In this document: piece after piece, positions 48,247 through 57,424 of the stretch
Position numbering within the stretch: the stretch's first letter is position 1
Layout of the letters: each line of letters begins with the position of its first letter
NCBI RefSeq assembly: GCF_023558375.1
Contig: NZ_CP083761.1
Span: 2,784,001-2,848,000 of the forward strand
Length of the DNA stretch: 64,000 nt
Origin: Chroococcidiopsis sp. CCMEE 29
GTDB lineage: Bacteria > Cyanobacteriota > Cyanobacteriia > Cyanobacteriales > Chroococcidiopsidaceae
Direction of reading: 5' to 3'
Notes under the pieces: generated by a model
The model's database searches: none
Told to the model about the DNA's origin: nothing
Seen by the model: only the letters and a program-made list of their open reading frames with translations
Translations under genes and position numbers: made by a program

Positions 48247-48387
48247 CTACCGATTGCGACGCGTTCTATCATTGACGGGAATCGGAATCGGTTCGGGTTC
48301 CGGCTCAGCTTCCGGACCTAGCAAGGTTTCAATCAGCTTGCGTGCCCATTCCTTTAGCTTCTCCAGTACCTTTTCTATGTAGTCCAT
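48247..48387 (-). CDS. 46-residue protein with amphipathic helix and Pro-Glu tail
   Basis: Reads [20 protein letters not shown], then [18 protein letters not shown] and NDRTRRNR. The first 23 residues form an ideal amphipathic helix (Leu/Ile/Val every three to four, Lys/Glu outside), followed by a PE repeat and a basic tail. TAGGAG lies about 10 bases before ATG 48387. It ends eight bases before aroQ. I think similar small proteins occur in other cyanobacteria, but cannot check it here. Function unknown; membrane-surface or protein binding is possible. Confidence 0.7.
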   Translation of the reverse strand: MDYIEKVLEKLKEWARKLIETLLGPEAEPEPEPIPIPVNDRTRRNR

Positions 48388-48809
48388 TGAACCGATTGCT
48401 CCTACAATTCTATTTTAATTTGTCAATGACAAATGAGAAAATGGGGGTTGGATTGATATTGGCTCAGCCCAAACTATCGTTTGTTGCTTTAGCTTTTCCC
48501 TTGCCAGCGATACTGTGGTTTTAAGCTTTGCGGATACATCCCTATTGAGAGCATGAAAATAGGGAACCGCTATTTAACTCCATTTTATTGGCATTTGGGG
48601 CTTGGATTCGCCTCATAGCGCTATTAAATAGCTATTTAAACCAAAAGTGCAGGAAGGTAATTTGTTTTTTTACTGATCTTAACTTTACCACACCGAGCAA
48701 GAGCAGACTCATCCTACCAAAGAGGGGCATAACAAAGAAGGGGAATACAATTCTAATACTTCCTTTTGAGGGAGTGCATAAAGCTTAAAATAAACTAAAG
48801 AAATTTTAC
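48388..48809. other. Intergenic region, aroQ operon/cinA
   Basis: About 420 bases. Plus-strand frames of 60-66 codons here (48342, 48588) have no recognisable features. It must contain the aroQ operon promoter. Confidence 0.45.
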
Positions 48810-50093
48810 TCAGTTTTTAACTGCTGACAATAATTTTCGCCGCAGATGATCGAGGGCTGTACAAGCGCTAACGTGACGAATCAAAGCCCGGTTGCGCGTT
48901 GAACCAAATTTATGCTCAAAACTTTGTACTTCAGAGTTGGGTCCAGCTAAACCAATGTAGACCAAACCCACTGGTTTAGCGGCGCTACCACCATGGGGTC
49001 CAGCAATGCCAGTAATACTTAATCCCCAAGTGGTTGAGAGGTGTGTTTTTACCCCAGCTGCCATTTGCTCTGCCACCCTAGCACTGACCGCGCCTAGTTG
49101 AGTTACATCTTCCTGATTCACGCCTAGCAGAGCAATTTTTACCTGGTTGTCATAGGAAATAACCCCACCCAAAAAGTAATTGGAACTACCAGCCACACTT
49201 GTGATCATTTGCCCTAATCCCCCACCTGTGCAGGATTCTGCCACACTCAGCGTTTCACCTGAAGCAAGCAGCAGCTTGCCCACCACTGAAGCCAAAGTTT
49301 CGTCGTCTGCACCGTAATAATCTAACCCCCCAATTTGTTGTAGTTGTTGTGCTACTGGCGAAATCAGCTGCTGTGCTTCTGTCTCTGACCCAGCTTTAGC
49401 TGAGATTCGCAGCTTCACTTCCCCCTGGCTAGCATAGGGAGCAACCGTTGGGTTTGGTAGGTTGAGAAAAGCAGATACCTTTTCAGCCAAGGCGGATTCA
49501 GCAATCCCCCAGAACTTTAAAGTCCGGCTGTAAATAATTTCTTTGCCAAAGCCAAGGCTTTTCAAATAGGGAACAGCTGTTTCCTGCCACATCTGCTGCA
49601 TTTCAGTTGGCACGCCAGGAAAAGTAAGAATTACCAGCCCAGAACGCGGTTGCCAGATCATCCCAGGTGCCGTTCCAGCAGGATTAGGTAAAACCTCTGC
49701 CCCCTGCGGAATCAAAGCTTGCTTGCGGTTGCTGGGTGTCATTTCCCGACCTCGCTGGGCATATTTATGGGTGATATCTGCCAAGATTTCAGGGCGTTCG
49801 ACCAAAGGTACGCCAAAAAAATCAGCCAGGGTTTCAGTCGTGAGGTCATCAGGTGTTGGACCAAGACCACCGGTGAAAATGAGTATTTGTGTAGAGCTTT
49901 GCGCTTGAGGTAAGCCACGCTCAAGCGCAATTTTTATCATCTGCTTCAGCCGCACTGGATTATCCCCTACCACTGTTTGGTAGTAATGAGGAATACCCAG
50001 TCTAGCCAGCTGCTGGGCTAAGAATTGGGCATTACTGTTGAGGATATCGCCCAGAAGTAACTCGGTTCCAACACAAATAATTTCAGCACTCAT
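48810..50093 (-). CDS. cinA: CinA: nicotinamide-nucleotide amidase / competence-damage protein
   Basis: 427 residues. An N-terminal molybdopterin-binding-like domain (about 1-170; GTELLLGDILNSNAQFLAQQ, FTGGLGPTPDDLTTE), a middle domain and a C-terminal CinA/PncC domain (about 265-420; VAESCTGGGLGQMIT with the catalytic Ser, SITGIAGPHGG). It recycles NMN by deamidation and hydrolyses ADP-ribose in some bacteria. ATG 50093 starts the conserved MSAEIICVGTELL. It is followed upstream by a heptamer repeat. Confidence 0.93.
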   Translation of the reverse strand: MSAEIICVGTELLLGDILNSNAQFLAQQLARLGIPHYYQTVVGDNPVRLKQMIKIALERGLPQAQSSTQILIFTGGLGPTPDDLTTETLADFFGVPLVERPEILADITHKYAQRGREMTPSNRKQALIPQGAEVLPNPAGTAPGMIWQPRSGLVILTFPGVPTEMQQMWQETAVPYLKSLGFGKEIIYSRTLKFWGIAESALAEKVSAFLNLPNPTVAPYASQGEVKLRISAKAGSETEAQQLISPVAQQLQQIGGLDYYGADDETLASVVGKLLLASGETLSVAESCTGGGLGQMITSVAGSSNYFLGGVISYDNQVKIALLGVNQEDVTQLGAVSARVAEQMAAGVKTHLSTTWGLSITGIAGPHGGSAAKPVGLVYIGLAGPNSEVQSFEHKFGSTRNRALIRHVSACTALDHLRRKLLSAVKN

Positions 50094-50096
50094 GGG

Positions 50097-50153
50097 ATTT
50101 TAGATTTTAGATTTTGGATTTTGGATTGAATCTAAAATCCAACATCCAAAATG
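50097..50153. repeat. Heptamer repeats in inverted arrangement
   Basis: ATTTTAG twice and ATTTTGG twice (50097-50124), then AATCTAAAATCCAACATCCAAAAT in the opposite sense, so the gap between cinA and the WecA-like gene can fold as a long hairpin. Confidence 0.75.
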
Positions 50154-50157
50154 GTTA

Positions 50158-51198
50158 TTATCGCGCCTGCTTCCAAACTTGCCAGCTGGTGTAGCTGACT
50201 AGGGAGGTTGCACCAAAGGCGTAAGCAATGCCGCTGGGTACCCCTGCGAAAGCAAGAGCCAAACTGCCAACCCATAGTGTCAAGGAATATATGAATAAAA
50301 CCGCCAATCTTTGTGACAGACCAGCCTGTAATAGCCGGTGATGCAAATGACGTTTATCGGCAACAAAAGGCGATTTGCCGTGGCGTAGTCGCGCCAAAAT
50401 TACTGCTGACATATCTACAATCGGCACGGCCAGAATCAAGTAAGGCAACAACACAGCAGTTACAGCGGTGCTTTTGACTAGACCAATTACACCAACACCT
50501 GCCAAAGTGAATCCCATAAAATAAGCCCCGCCATCTCCCATAAAGATTTGGGCGGGGTTAAAGTTGTAGCGCAGGAATCCTAGCGCTCCACCAGCCAATG
50601 CTGCTGCAATTAGGCCTGCTGCTGGTTGTTGCATAAACAGTGTGACGACTAGCATCACAACCGCTGCAATTCCAGATACGCCAGCAGCTAAACCATCCAG
50701 ACCATCAATCCAGTTAATAGCATTTGCCATGCCTACTAGCCAGATTACCGTAATTGGCAGACTCAGCCAGCCCATTTGAACTAGCCCATCAAAAGGAACG
50801 TTGAGAAAGTCGATTTGTACACCCATCCACCATGCTACGGCGGCAACGGTTGCTTGCATGAGCAAGCGAATAAACGGGGACAGGCTAAATAGGTCGTCGG
50901 CTAAGCCAATCAGGAAGAAGGCTAAGCCACCTAGTGTGACACCCCACACTTCCCATTCTTTCTCAATCGGCAAAATCCCAAATCCCCCTGACCACCAAAC
51001 AGTCAGTAGGGCGATTAAAGTGCCTACAAAGATTGAAACTCCTCCCAGGCGCACCATCGGACGTTGATGAACTTTTCGCCCACCGGGTTGATCCACGCGT
51101 CCACTTTTGATGCCAATGGTTTTAACAACCGGTGTAGTCCAGAGGACAACTACGGCAGACACCAAAAAGGCAATCAGATGATAAAGCTGATAAGGCAT
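50158..51198 (-). CDS. Undecaprenyl-phosphate GlcNAc/MurNAc-type phosphotransferase (WecA-like, GT4/MraY family)
   Basis: 346 residues, about ten transmembrane helices. Motifs of the polyprenyl-phosphate N-acetylhexosamine-1-phosphate transferases: GLADDLFSLSP (the DD Mg site), NAINWIDGLDGLAAG, FMGDGGAYFMGF and HGKSPFVADKRHLHHRLLQAG, the latter typical of WecA/TagO. It starts lipid-linked polysaccharide synthesis. ATG 51198. The gap to glyA holds repeats. Confidence 0.92.
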   Translation of the reverse strand: MPYQLYHLIAFLVSAVVVLWTTPVVKTIGIKSGRVDQPGGRKVHQRPMVRLGGVSIFVGTLIALLTVWWSGGFGILPIEKEWEVWGVTLGGLAFFLIGLADDLFSLSPFIRLLMQATVAAVAWWMGVQIDFLNVPFDGLVQMGWLSLPITVIWLVGMANAINWIDGLDGLAAGVSGIAAVVMLVVTLFMQQPAAGLIAAALAGGALGFLRYNFNPAQIFMGDGGAYFMGFTLAGVGVIGLVKSTAVTAVLLPYLILAVPIVDMSAVILARLRHGKSPFVADKRHLHHRLLQAGLSQRLAVLFIYSLTLWVGSLALAFAGVPSGIAYAFGATSLVSYTSWQVWKQAR

Positions 51199-51306
51199 CT
51201 GAAATCATTAGGTTGCAGGACAAAAAACGTGCCAAGCAAAGTTTACCTGCATTTACTACCTTTCAGGCAAAAATTAGCCAAAAAATTTGAAGGGGCGAGT
51301 GAGGGG

Positions 51307-51344
51307 ATTTTAGATTTTAGATTTTGGATTTTGGATTTTGGATT
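51307..51344. repeat. Heptamer tandem repeat (ATTTTRG)5
   Basis: Five units (ATTTTAG twice, ATTTTGG three times) followed by TACACTC and a CTGCTCC-rich tract, almost the same composite as at 1301-1375. Confidence 0.85.
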
Positions 51345-51407
51345 ACACTCTTGCTCCCCCTGCTCCCCCAGCCTCCCCTGCTCCTCTTGCTCTCTTCTGA
51401 CCCCTTC

Positions 51408-52691
51408 TCAAGCTAGGGCTGGTACGGGAATGGTCAAGTGCGGGTACAAGGGGAAACGATCGCACAATGCCGCTACTCGTTGCCGACAATCTTGTGCAAT
51501 TGTCTCATCGTCGGGATGTAGTAAGCGATCGGCAATTATATTAGCAATTTCTGTAAATTCAGCTGTTCCCATCCCCCTTGTAGTCACTGCTGGTGAACCT
51601 AGCCGCAAGCCACTAGTGACAAATGGCGATTCTGGATCGAAAGGAACTGTATTTTTATTCGCAGTAATGTTAACACCGCTGACTAGCTGATCTGCCTGCT
51701 TACCTGTCATGCCGATGCAGCGTAAGTCAACTAGCATGAGGTGATTGTCTGTGCCATTAGAAACCAGCTTGAAGCCTCTTGTTTGCAACCCAGTCGCTAA
51801 CGCTTGGGCATTTTCAATGACGTGAGCCGAGTAAACTTTAAACTCTGGCTGTAAAGCTTCACCAAAAGCGACTGCTTTTCCAGCGATGACGTGTTCTAGC
51901 GGTCCTCCCTGAGTACCAGGGAAAACCGATTTATCCAGCTTTTTGCCCAGTTCAGCATCGCGGGTTAGGATTAACCCACCTCTGGGGCCGCGCAGGGTTT
52001 TGTGAGTAGTTGTGGTTACAACATCGCAATAAGGGATCGGGTTGGGGTGCAACCCTGTAGCGACTAATCCAGCAATGTGGGCAATATCTGCTAACAGATA
52101 AGCTCCAATTTCATCGGCGATCGCTCTGAATTTTTCAAAATCAATGACTCGTGGATAAGCAGAATAACCGCAAATCAACAGCTTGGGGCGGTGTTGCAGC
52201 GCTGACTCCCGAATTTGATCGTAGTCGAGTTGTTCGGTTTGGGGACTAACACCGTAGTGACAAACCTTGAACCACTTACCTGATACATTCACTGGCGAAC
52301 CGTGGGTAAGGTGTCCGCCGTGGGACAAATCCATGCCCATAAATGTGTCTCCAGGCTCTAGCAGCGTTAAGAAAACGGCAAAATTCGCCTGCGCCCCTGA
52401 ATGGGGTTGCACATTCGCATGGGCAGCACCAAAGAGTTGCTTGGCGCGGTCAATTGCCAGTTGCTCAATTTTGTCTATATACTCACAGCCACCGTAATAA
52501 CGTTTACCAGGTAAACCCTCAGCGTACTTATTAGTTAACACTGAGCCTTGAGCGGTTAGGACGGCAGCAGATGTAAAGTTTTCACTCGCAATTAACTCCA
52601 AGTGGTCGCGTTGACGCTGGAGTTCGGCGTTAATTAAATCTGCTACGACGGCATCGGTTTGAGCAAGCAAGTCTAAGTTAGTTAGGGACAT
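51408..52691 (-). CDS. glyA: Serine hydroxymethyltransferase
   Basis: PLP enzyme interconverting serine and glycine with tetrahydrofolate, central to photorespiration and one-carbon supply. 427 residues. [54 protein letters not shown] and the PLP lysine in [16 protein letters not shown] are in order. ATG 52691 is preceded by AAGGAT. Length and all landmarks are normal. Confidence 0.97.
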   Translation of the reverse strand: MSLTNLDLLAQTDAVVADLINAELQRQRDHLELIASENFTSAAVLTAQGSVLTNKYAEGLPGKRYYGGCEYIDKIEQLAIDRAKQLFGAAHANVQPHSGAQANFAVFLTLLEPGDTFMGMDLSHGGHLTHGSPVNVSGKWFKVCHYGVSPQTEQLDYDQIRESALQHRPKLLICGYSAYPRVIDFEKFRAIADEIGAYLLADIAHIAGLVATGLHPNPIPYCDVVTTTTHKTLRGPRGGLILTRDAELGKKLDKSVFPGTQGGPLEHVIAGKAVAFGEALQPEFKVYSAHVIENAQALATGLQTRGFKLVSNGTDNHLMLVDLRCIGMTGKQADQLVSGVNITANKNTVPFDPESPFVTSGLRLGSPAVTTRGMGTAEFTEIANIIADRLLHPDDETIAQDCRQRVAALCDRFPLYPHLTIPVPALA

Positions 52692-53103
52692 TAGCTATCC
52701 TTAGAAAAATTGCAGAACAGTTTCAAGTTGTTTTAGCTTGGCGATCGCCCCATCGCACGTTAATCGTTAGATTTCAGGGCTGGATACCTAATCATAGCTA
52801 CTTTACTCACCTATCAGTTCCCATCCGAACTTAGCAATGAACTTGTCCGAGAATTTGCTAGCCGGAATGTGTCTGGCTTCGAGCATGGTTGCTCTCACAC
52901 CATGCTGAGTGACAGAATGCCGATTGGGAATAGTTACTGTTTGTAATGCCCTGAAAGATAGCATTGACTAAAAGAAGTGGTGTAGTGTTAGACAACCGCA
53001 TTTGGATAAAACATTGTTTGCTCTGACACAGCTAAGACGCAAACTGCTATTACGCAGTTAGCATAGAGTTTGTAGGTTGTCTGAACAGAGGAACGCGATC
53101 GCT
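52692..53103. other. Intergenic region glyA/leuC (divergent)
   Basis: About 410 bases with promoters for glyA and leuC. The leuC ribosome site GAGGAA is at 53088-53093. I see no leader peptide rich in leucine, so attenuation of leuC is not suggested. Confidence 0.5.
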
Positions 53104-54426
53104 ATGGGTATGACCCTCACCGAAAAAGTTTTGGCTAGAGCGTCTGGTCGGTCTGTTGTCGAACCGGGGGACAATATCTGGGTTGATGTTGATGTATTAA
53201 TGACCCATGATGTTTGCGGTCCCGGCACTATCGGCGTATTCAAGCGCGAGTTTGGTGCTGATGCCAAAGTGTGGAACCCAGAAAAAATCGTTCTCATCCC
53301 AGACCACTACATTTTCACTGCCGACGAACGCGCCAACCGCAACGTTGATATCTTGCGGGAATTTGCCCAAGAGCAAGGGATTAAATACTTTTATGACATC
53401 ACCGACCGAACTAACTTTAAAGCGAACCCAGATTACAAAGGTGTTTGCCACATTGCTCTAGCGCAAGAAGGTCACACCCGCCCTGGAGAAGTTTTGTTTG
53501 GCACCGATTCCCACACTTGTAACGCTGGTGCTTTCGGTCAGTTTGCCACCGGAATTGGTAACACTGATGCTGGTTTCATTATGGGTACCGGGAAGTTACT
53601 GATTAAAGTCCCCGCGACAATGCGCTTTGTGCTTGATGGAGAAATGCCAGATTACTTGCTGGCGAAGGATCTGATTCTACAAATCATTGGTGATATTAGC
53701 GTTGCTGGGGCGACTTACCGCACAATGGAATTTGCTGGGGAAACCGTACAGCGACTAACAATGGAAGAACGGATGACGCTGTGTAATATGGCGATCGAAG
53801 CTGGTGGAAAAAACGGCACTATTGCTGCCGATGAAACCACTTTTGAGTATGTCCGCGCTCGTACTAATAAGCAGTTTCAGCCAGTCTATACTGATGCTGA
53901 TGCTAAGTTTTATAGCGATCGCCACTACGATGTCTCAAAATTAGAGCCAGTCGTTGCCCAACCCCACTCCCCAGATAATCGCGCTTTGGCTCGTGAATGC
54001 AGCGATGTTAAAGTTGACCGGGTTTACATCGGCTCTTGCACTGGCGGTAAAACTGAGGACTTTGTAAATGCTGCCCGCATCCTCAAAGGGCATCAGGTGA
54101 AGGTTCCCACCTACCTAGTACCTGCAACTCAAAAAGTCTACGAAGACCTGTTTACGCAAAAGTATGACGGGCAAACGCTGTCGGAGATTTTCCTCCAAGC
54201 AGGCTGTATTGAACCAGCAGCCCCATCCTGTGCAGCTTGCCTGGGTGGTCCAAAAGATACTTTTGGGCGGATGAATACACCAGAGGTTTGTGTATCTACT
54301 ACCAACCGCAATTTTCCCGGTCGGATGGGTGACAAAACAGCCCAGATTTATCTGGCTTCGCCATATACAGCTGCTGCATCAGCACTCACAGGGTATGTGA
54401 CCGACCCCCGCGAATTTCTGAGTTAA
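53104..54426 (+). CDS. leuC: 3-isopropylmalate dehydratase, large subunit
   Basis: Isomerises 2- to 3-isopropylmalate in leucine synthesis, with LeuD (not in the window). 440 residues, slightly shorter than E. coli LeuC and like the archaeal/cyanobacterial form. TLTEKVLARASG start, HTRPGEVLFGTDSHTCNAGA, and [4Fe-4S] cysteines in YIGSCTGGK and SCAACLGGP. ATG 53104 is supported by GAGGAA about 10 bases upstream. Confidence 0.95.
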   Translation: MGMTLTEKVLARASGRSVVEPGDNIWVDVDVLMTHDVCGPGTIGVFKREFGADAKVWNPEKIVLIPDHYIFTADERANRNVDILREFAQEQGIKYFYDITDRTNFKANPDYKGVCHIALAQEGHTRPGEVLFGTDSHTCNAGAFGQFATGIGNTDAGFIMGTGKLLIKVPATMRFVLDGEMPDYLLAKDLILQIIGDISVAGATYRTMEFAGETVQRLTMEERMTLCNMAIEAGGKNGTIAADETTFEYVRARTNKQFQPVYTDADAKFYSDRHYDVSKLEPVVAQPHSPDNRALARECSDVKVDRVYIGSCTGGKTEDFVNAARILKGHQVKVPTYLVPATQKVYEDLFTQKYDGQTLSEIFLQAGCIEPAAPSCAACLGGPKDTFGRMNTPEVCVSTTNRNFPGRMGDKTAQIYLASPYTAAASALTGYVTDPREFLS

Positions 54427-54575
54427 ATTGTTCTAGAGTCCACACTGGTTCTTTTCCTGTTTTCTCTGAAGCGCAATTATCTGTTTGTGCCAAGAAAGTT
54501 TTACGCGCCAAGCCACTGTTAGACCTACCTTCTCTGATTAAGTAGTTGTTCTTAGTGTTGTGAGGAAAAGCAAAG

Positions 54576-55529
54576 ATGAATTCAAAAACTTTAATCAGAT
54601 CGCTTAACCGCCTCAGTTTGCCCCAAAAATGGGCTCTTGGTACGGCTGGATTTTTCGGTATCATTACTTTGATTAGTATCCCAGTACTTTCGCTGCGAAA
54701 TTCCAACCCTGCAAGCTTTAACGAAGCTCCCTCCAATCGGCGTGGAATTACTCAAAGCCCTTCAGGGCAAACTACTTCACCCAGTGGTGCTGCAACCACT
54801 TTTGACTCCACGGATATGCCCAATAACCTCACGGGTTCTGGCGGGTCTTCAACTACCCCTGGTGTAACGCCACCGGCAAAAGGCTATTCGACTAACCTTG
54901 ACACTACAGACACGCCGACGGGGATCGCGGATACTAACCAGCCTTCGACTACTCCTAACAGCACGACCAGCCCGAACGGCTCTAGCACCAGTCCCTACAG
55001 CACTGCGCCTACGCCCAATAACTTTAATGCGCCTACTAGCAGCTTTTCAACGAATCCTTACAGCGTGCCCAACCCTGGTAGCTCCTACACCAATCCCTAT
55101 AGTGTGCCTAACCCTGGTAGCTCCTACACCAATCCCTATAGCGTGCCCAACCCTGGTGGCTCTACCACCAACCCCAACAGCGCACCTAACAGCGTACCTA
55201 ACCTAGATAGCTCCACCAATAATCCTTTCAGCACAACTAATCCTGGTGGCTCTACCACCAACCCCAACAGCGTACCTAACCTAGATAGCTCTACCATTAA
55301 TCCCTACAGCACGACTAGCCCAAACCAGTCTTTGACTCCCCCCGAGCCCACAACCAACCCTAACCAGCCTTCATCAAGCCCTCCTGACCCCACAACCAGC
55401 CCAAACCAGTCTTTGACTCCCCCCGAGCCCACAACCAACCCTAACCAGCCTTCATCAAACACTCCTGATCCAAACTCTAGTAATTTTTTCAACAATTCCG
55501 GCACTACGAATAGCCCTGACGGTAATTGA
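54576..55529 (+). CDS. Ser/Pro/Thr/Asn-rich repeat protein with N-terminal membrane anchor
   Basis: 317 residues, no known domain. A basic start and one hydrophobic helix (about 19-42; WALGTAGFFGIITLISIPVL) precede a tail made almost only of S, P, T, N and G. Tandem units lie in it: three 39-base copies at 55053-55169 (NPYSVPNPGSSYT) and two identical 61-base stretches at 55317-55377 and 55398-55458 (SPNQSLTPPEPTTNPNQPSS). It looks like an anchored, unfolded extracytoplasmic or wall-spanning tail. The start follows GTGAGGAAAAG. Length is likely variable between strains. Confidence 0.7.
   Translation: MNSKTLIRSLNRLSLPQKWALGTAGFFGIITLISIPVLSLRNSNPASFNEAPSNRRGITQSPSGQTTSPSGAATTFDSTDMPNNLTGSGGSSTTPGVTPPAKGYSTNLDTTDTPTGIADTNQPSTTPNSTTSPNGSSTSPYSTAPTPNNFNAPTSSFSTNPYSVPNPGSSYTNPYSVPNPGSSYTNPYSVPNPGGSTTNPNSAPNSVPNLDSSTNNPFSTTNPGGSTTNPNSVPNLDSSTINPYSTTSPNQSLTPPEPTTNPNQPSSSPPDPTTSPNQSLTPPEPTTNPNQPSSNTPDPNSSNFFNNSGTTNSPDGN
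55053..55169. repeat. Three tandem 39-base in-frame units
   Basis: Copies at 55053-55091, 55092-55130 and 55131-55169 inside the Ser/Pro/Thr/Asn-rich gene, differing at a few bases each. Confidence 0.85.
55317..55458. repeat. Two direct 61-base identical repeats, 81-base period
   Basis: 55317-55377 and 55398-55458 read the same; the third repeat system of this gene. In-frame, so expansion changes only length. Confidence 0.85.
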
Positions 55530-55623
55530 TAATATTGAGTAGTTAGTAGGTAGGATTTTCTATATCACTCTCCCCCTGCTCCCCTGCTCCCAGTTCCTAA
55601 CGGCCAAATTTAACTTTTACGAG

Positions 55624-56598
55624 CTAGGGGTGTGAGTTTAGAAAAGCTTCGACTTCAGCAGCGGTAGGTTGAGAGGCGATCGCTCCTGGCTTCATCGTGG
55701 TTAATGCTCCCACTGTATTAGCGTAAGTCACAACCTTTTTAGCCATTTGTGGATCGGCAAGACAGTGAATTCCTATTTGGCATAGCTGATGAATGAATCC
55801 AGCTACAAAGCTATCTCCTGCTCCAGTGGTATCTACAACTGGAACTGCGAAAGCAGGCACATTGCCTTCATTTTCAGAGAGGCAATAGGCACAGCCATGC
55901 TCTCCATCTGTTACTAGCACCCCCTCTACAGAATCGAGGCGGTAATTAATTGCCCCTGGATCAGTGGTTTTAAATAGCAATTCTGCTTCTTCTTTTGAGA
56001 GTTTGAGAAAGTCAATTTGCTTAAATAGTTTCTTGATCGTCTCAGGAGCTGTTTCCGGGTTAGGCCAAAAGACGGGTCGCCAGTTCACATCCAGTAAAAC
56101 CTTGACATCGTACTGTTCTGCTAGTTGTAGGGCTTTGTGGACGCTATCGCTGCTGTCGGGATAGGCAAGTTCCAGCGTACCCAAAACCAGAAAATCGGCT
56201 GCTTCAAACAGCCCAACTGGTAACTGAGATGCTTGGAGTCGTGTATCAGCAAACTCCGTGGTGTCATGACCGCTGAATCCGGCAAAGATGCGATCGCCCG
56301 ATTCTGTTCGCACCACATCAATTTGCCGCGTCGGTGCGGTGGGATGGCGCTGCACACCTGTTGTATCTACACCCACTGCTTGCAAGAGTTTTACCAGTGC
56401 ATCCCCCGGTTCATCCTCACCCACACAGCCGATGAATCCAGCCGGGGTGCCTAGCTTGACTAAGGCGCAGGCAACATTTGCCGGTGCACCACCTGGATAA
56501 GGTGTCCAGGATTCGACTTGTTCGAGCGATCGTCCAACTTGATCCGCTAAACGATCAAACAAAATTTCACCAAAGCAAAGCACGCGAGCATTGCTCAT
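55624..56598 (-). CDS. PfkB-family carbohydrate kinase (fructokinase-like)
   Basis: 324 residues, ribokinase fold. N-terminal CFGEILFDRLADQ, PGGAPANVACALVKLGTPAG (substrate GG site), and the anion-hole/catalytic motif VVDTTGAGDSFVAGF with the base Asp. The sequence suits fructokinase. It phosphorylates a hexose, probably fructose from sucrose breakdown. ATG 56598 is preferred over GTG 56601. It diverges from pedR. Confidence 0.9.
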   Translation of the reverse strand: MSNARVLCFGEILFDRLADQVGRSLEQVESWTPYPGGAPANVACALVKLGTPAGFIGCVGEDEPGDALVKLLQAVGVDTTGVQRHPTAPTRQIDVVRTESGDRIFAGFSGHDTTEFADTRLQASQLPVGLFEAADFLVLGTLELAYPDSSDSVHKALQLAEQYDVKVLLDVNWRPVFWPNPETAPETIKKLFKQIDFLKLSKEEAELLFKTTDPGAINYRLDSVEGVLVTDGEHGCAYCLSENEGNVPAFAVPVVDTTGAGDSFVAGFIHQLCQIGIHCLADPQMAKKVVTYANTVGALTTMKPGAIASQPTAAEVEAFLNSHP

Positions 56599-56601
56599 CA
56601 C

Positions 56602-56915
56602 AGCATTCCGTTGTTAAGAGTTTGTAACCTAAGTCCGCATTTGTTAGCGTTTATTCGGTGTTGATACTCAATACCCTACACCCTAAACTGCATCGGTTCT
56701 ACCCTGAGTATTTATCCTATAACAGCTTATAGCAAGAGTAGCGTAAAAAATGTTACTAGCTAAGCAGCATCTGCTGATGGAATGGGTCAGCCCGATCGCA
56801 TCCAAAATACTAGAAAAAGCATTTTGAATTGTAGAACCTTCAAGGCTAACCCCCATAAGAATCCTCTAGAATTGAAGAAGTAAGGTAAGTACATATACTA
56901 AGGACAAAATACGTC
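56602..56915. other. Intergenic region before pedR
   Basis: About 310 bases holding promoters for the kinase and pedR. A 25-codon frame (56750-56827) without a clear ribosome site is not called. AAGGAC before ATG 56916 serves pedR. Confidence 0.5.
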
Positions 56916-57200
56916 ATGGCTGGGGGCGAGTCTCAAAACCCTGTTTCCCTCTCAGAGCGAGAGCTGCAAATTATTGACCTAGTTGCAGCTGGCTTAACGA
57001 ATCAGGAAATAGCCGAAAAGTTGGAAATTAGCAAGCGTACCGTGGATAACCATATCAGTAATATTCTGACCAAGACAGCTACGGATAACCGCGTATCTCT
57101 TGTCAGGTGGGCTTTGCAGTGGGGTAAAGTTTGCTTGGATAATGTTAATTGCTGCTCCCTACCCATCAATCCTATTAAGAGCGATAATTTAATTTCTTAG
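56916..57200 (+). CDS. pedR: LuxR-type HTH regulator, PedR homolog
   Basis: 94 residues, essentially one LuxR/GerE helix-turn-helix (about 12-70; LSERELQIIDLVAAGLTNQE, IAEKLEISKRTVDNHISNIL) with no receiver. The region after it, WALQWGKVCLDNVNCC, matches my memory of PedR (Ssl0564 of Synechocystis), which controls photosynthesis and stress genes in response to electron-transport state through thioredoxin and a Cys in this tail. Three cysteines lie here. Targets are not identifiable from this window, though psaE is 1 kb away. Confidence 0.82.
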   Translation: MAGGESQNPVSLSERELQIIDLVAAGLTNQEIAEKLEISKRTVDNHISNILTKTATDNRVSLVRWALQWGKVCLDNVNCCSLPINPIKSDNLIS

Positions 57201-57424
57201 ATAGCGTCAGGAAATCATATTCGTAGATATAGTGAATCTCCGAATTATTCAGTTAGCGCTTCATGTATACGCTAAGGGCAAGTAGCAGCAATGAGTCTAA
57301 ATTGGCCATTCCGCTGCCAAACAAGTTTAATTATGACGATAAACAAAGATTCGCAAAAATGCCAAAATGCAGGCGCTACAGTTAAGACACATACTTACCT
57401 CAGGGCTTCTGGAGCAGTGCTGCC

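Noticed and set aside
48588-48788. 66-codon plus-strand frame between aroQ operon and cinA
   Set aside because: No ribosome site, mixed composition, no family resemblance.
55053-55458. Repeat array resembling CRISPR
   Set aside because: Units are contiguous, in frame and lack unique spacers; it is protein-coding.
56750-56827. 25-codon frame upstream of pedR
   Set aside because: No ribosome site and no known small photosynthesis protein matches it.
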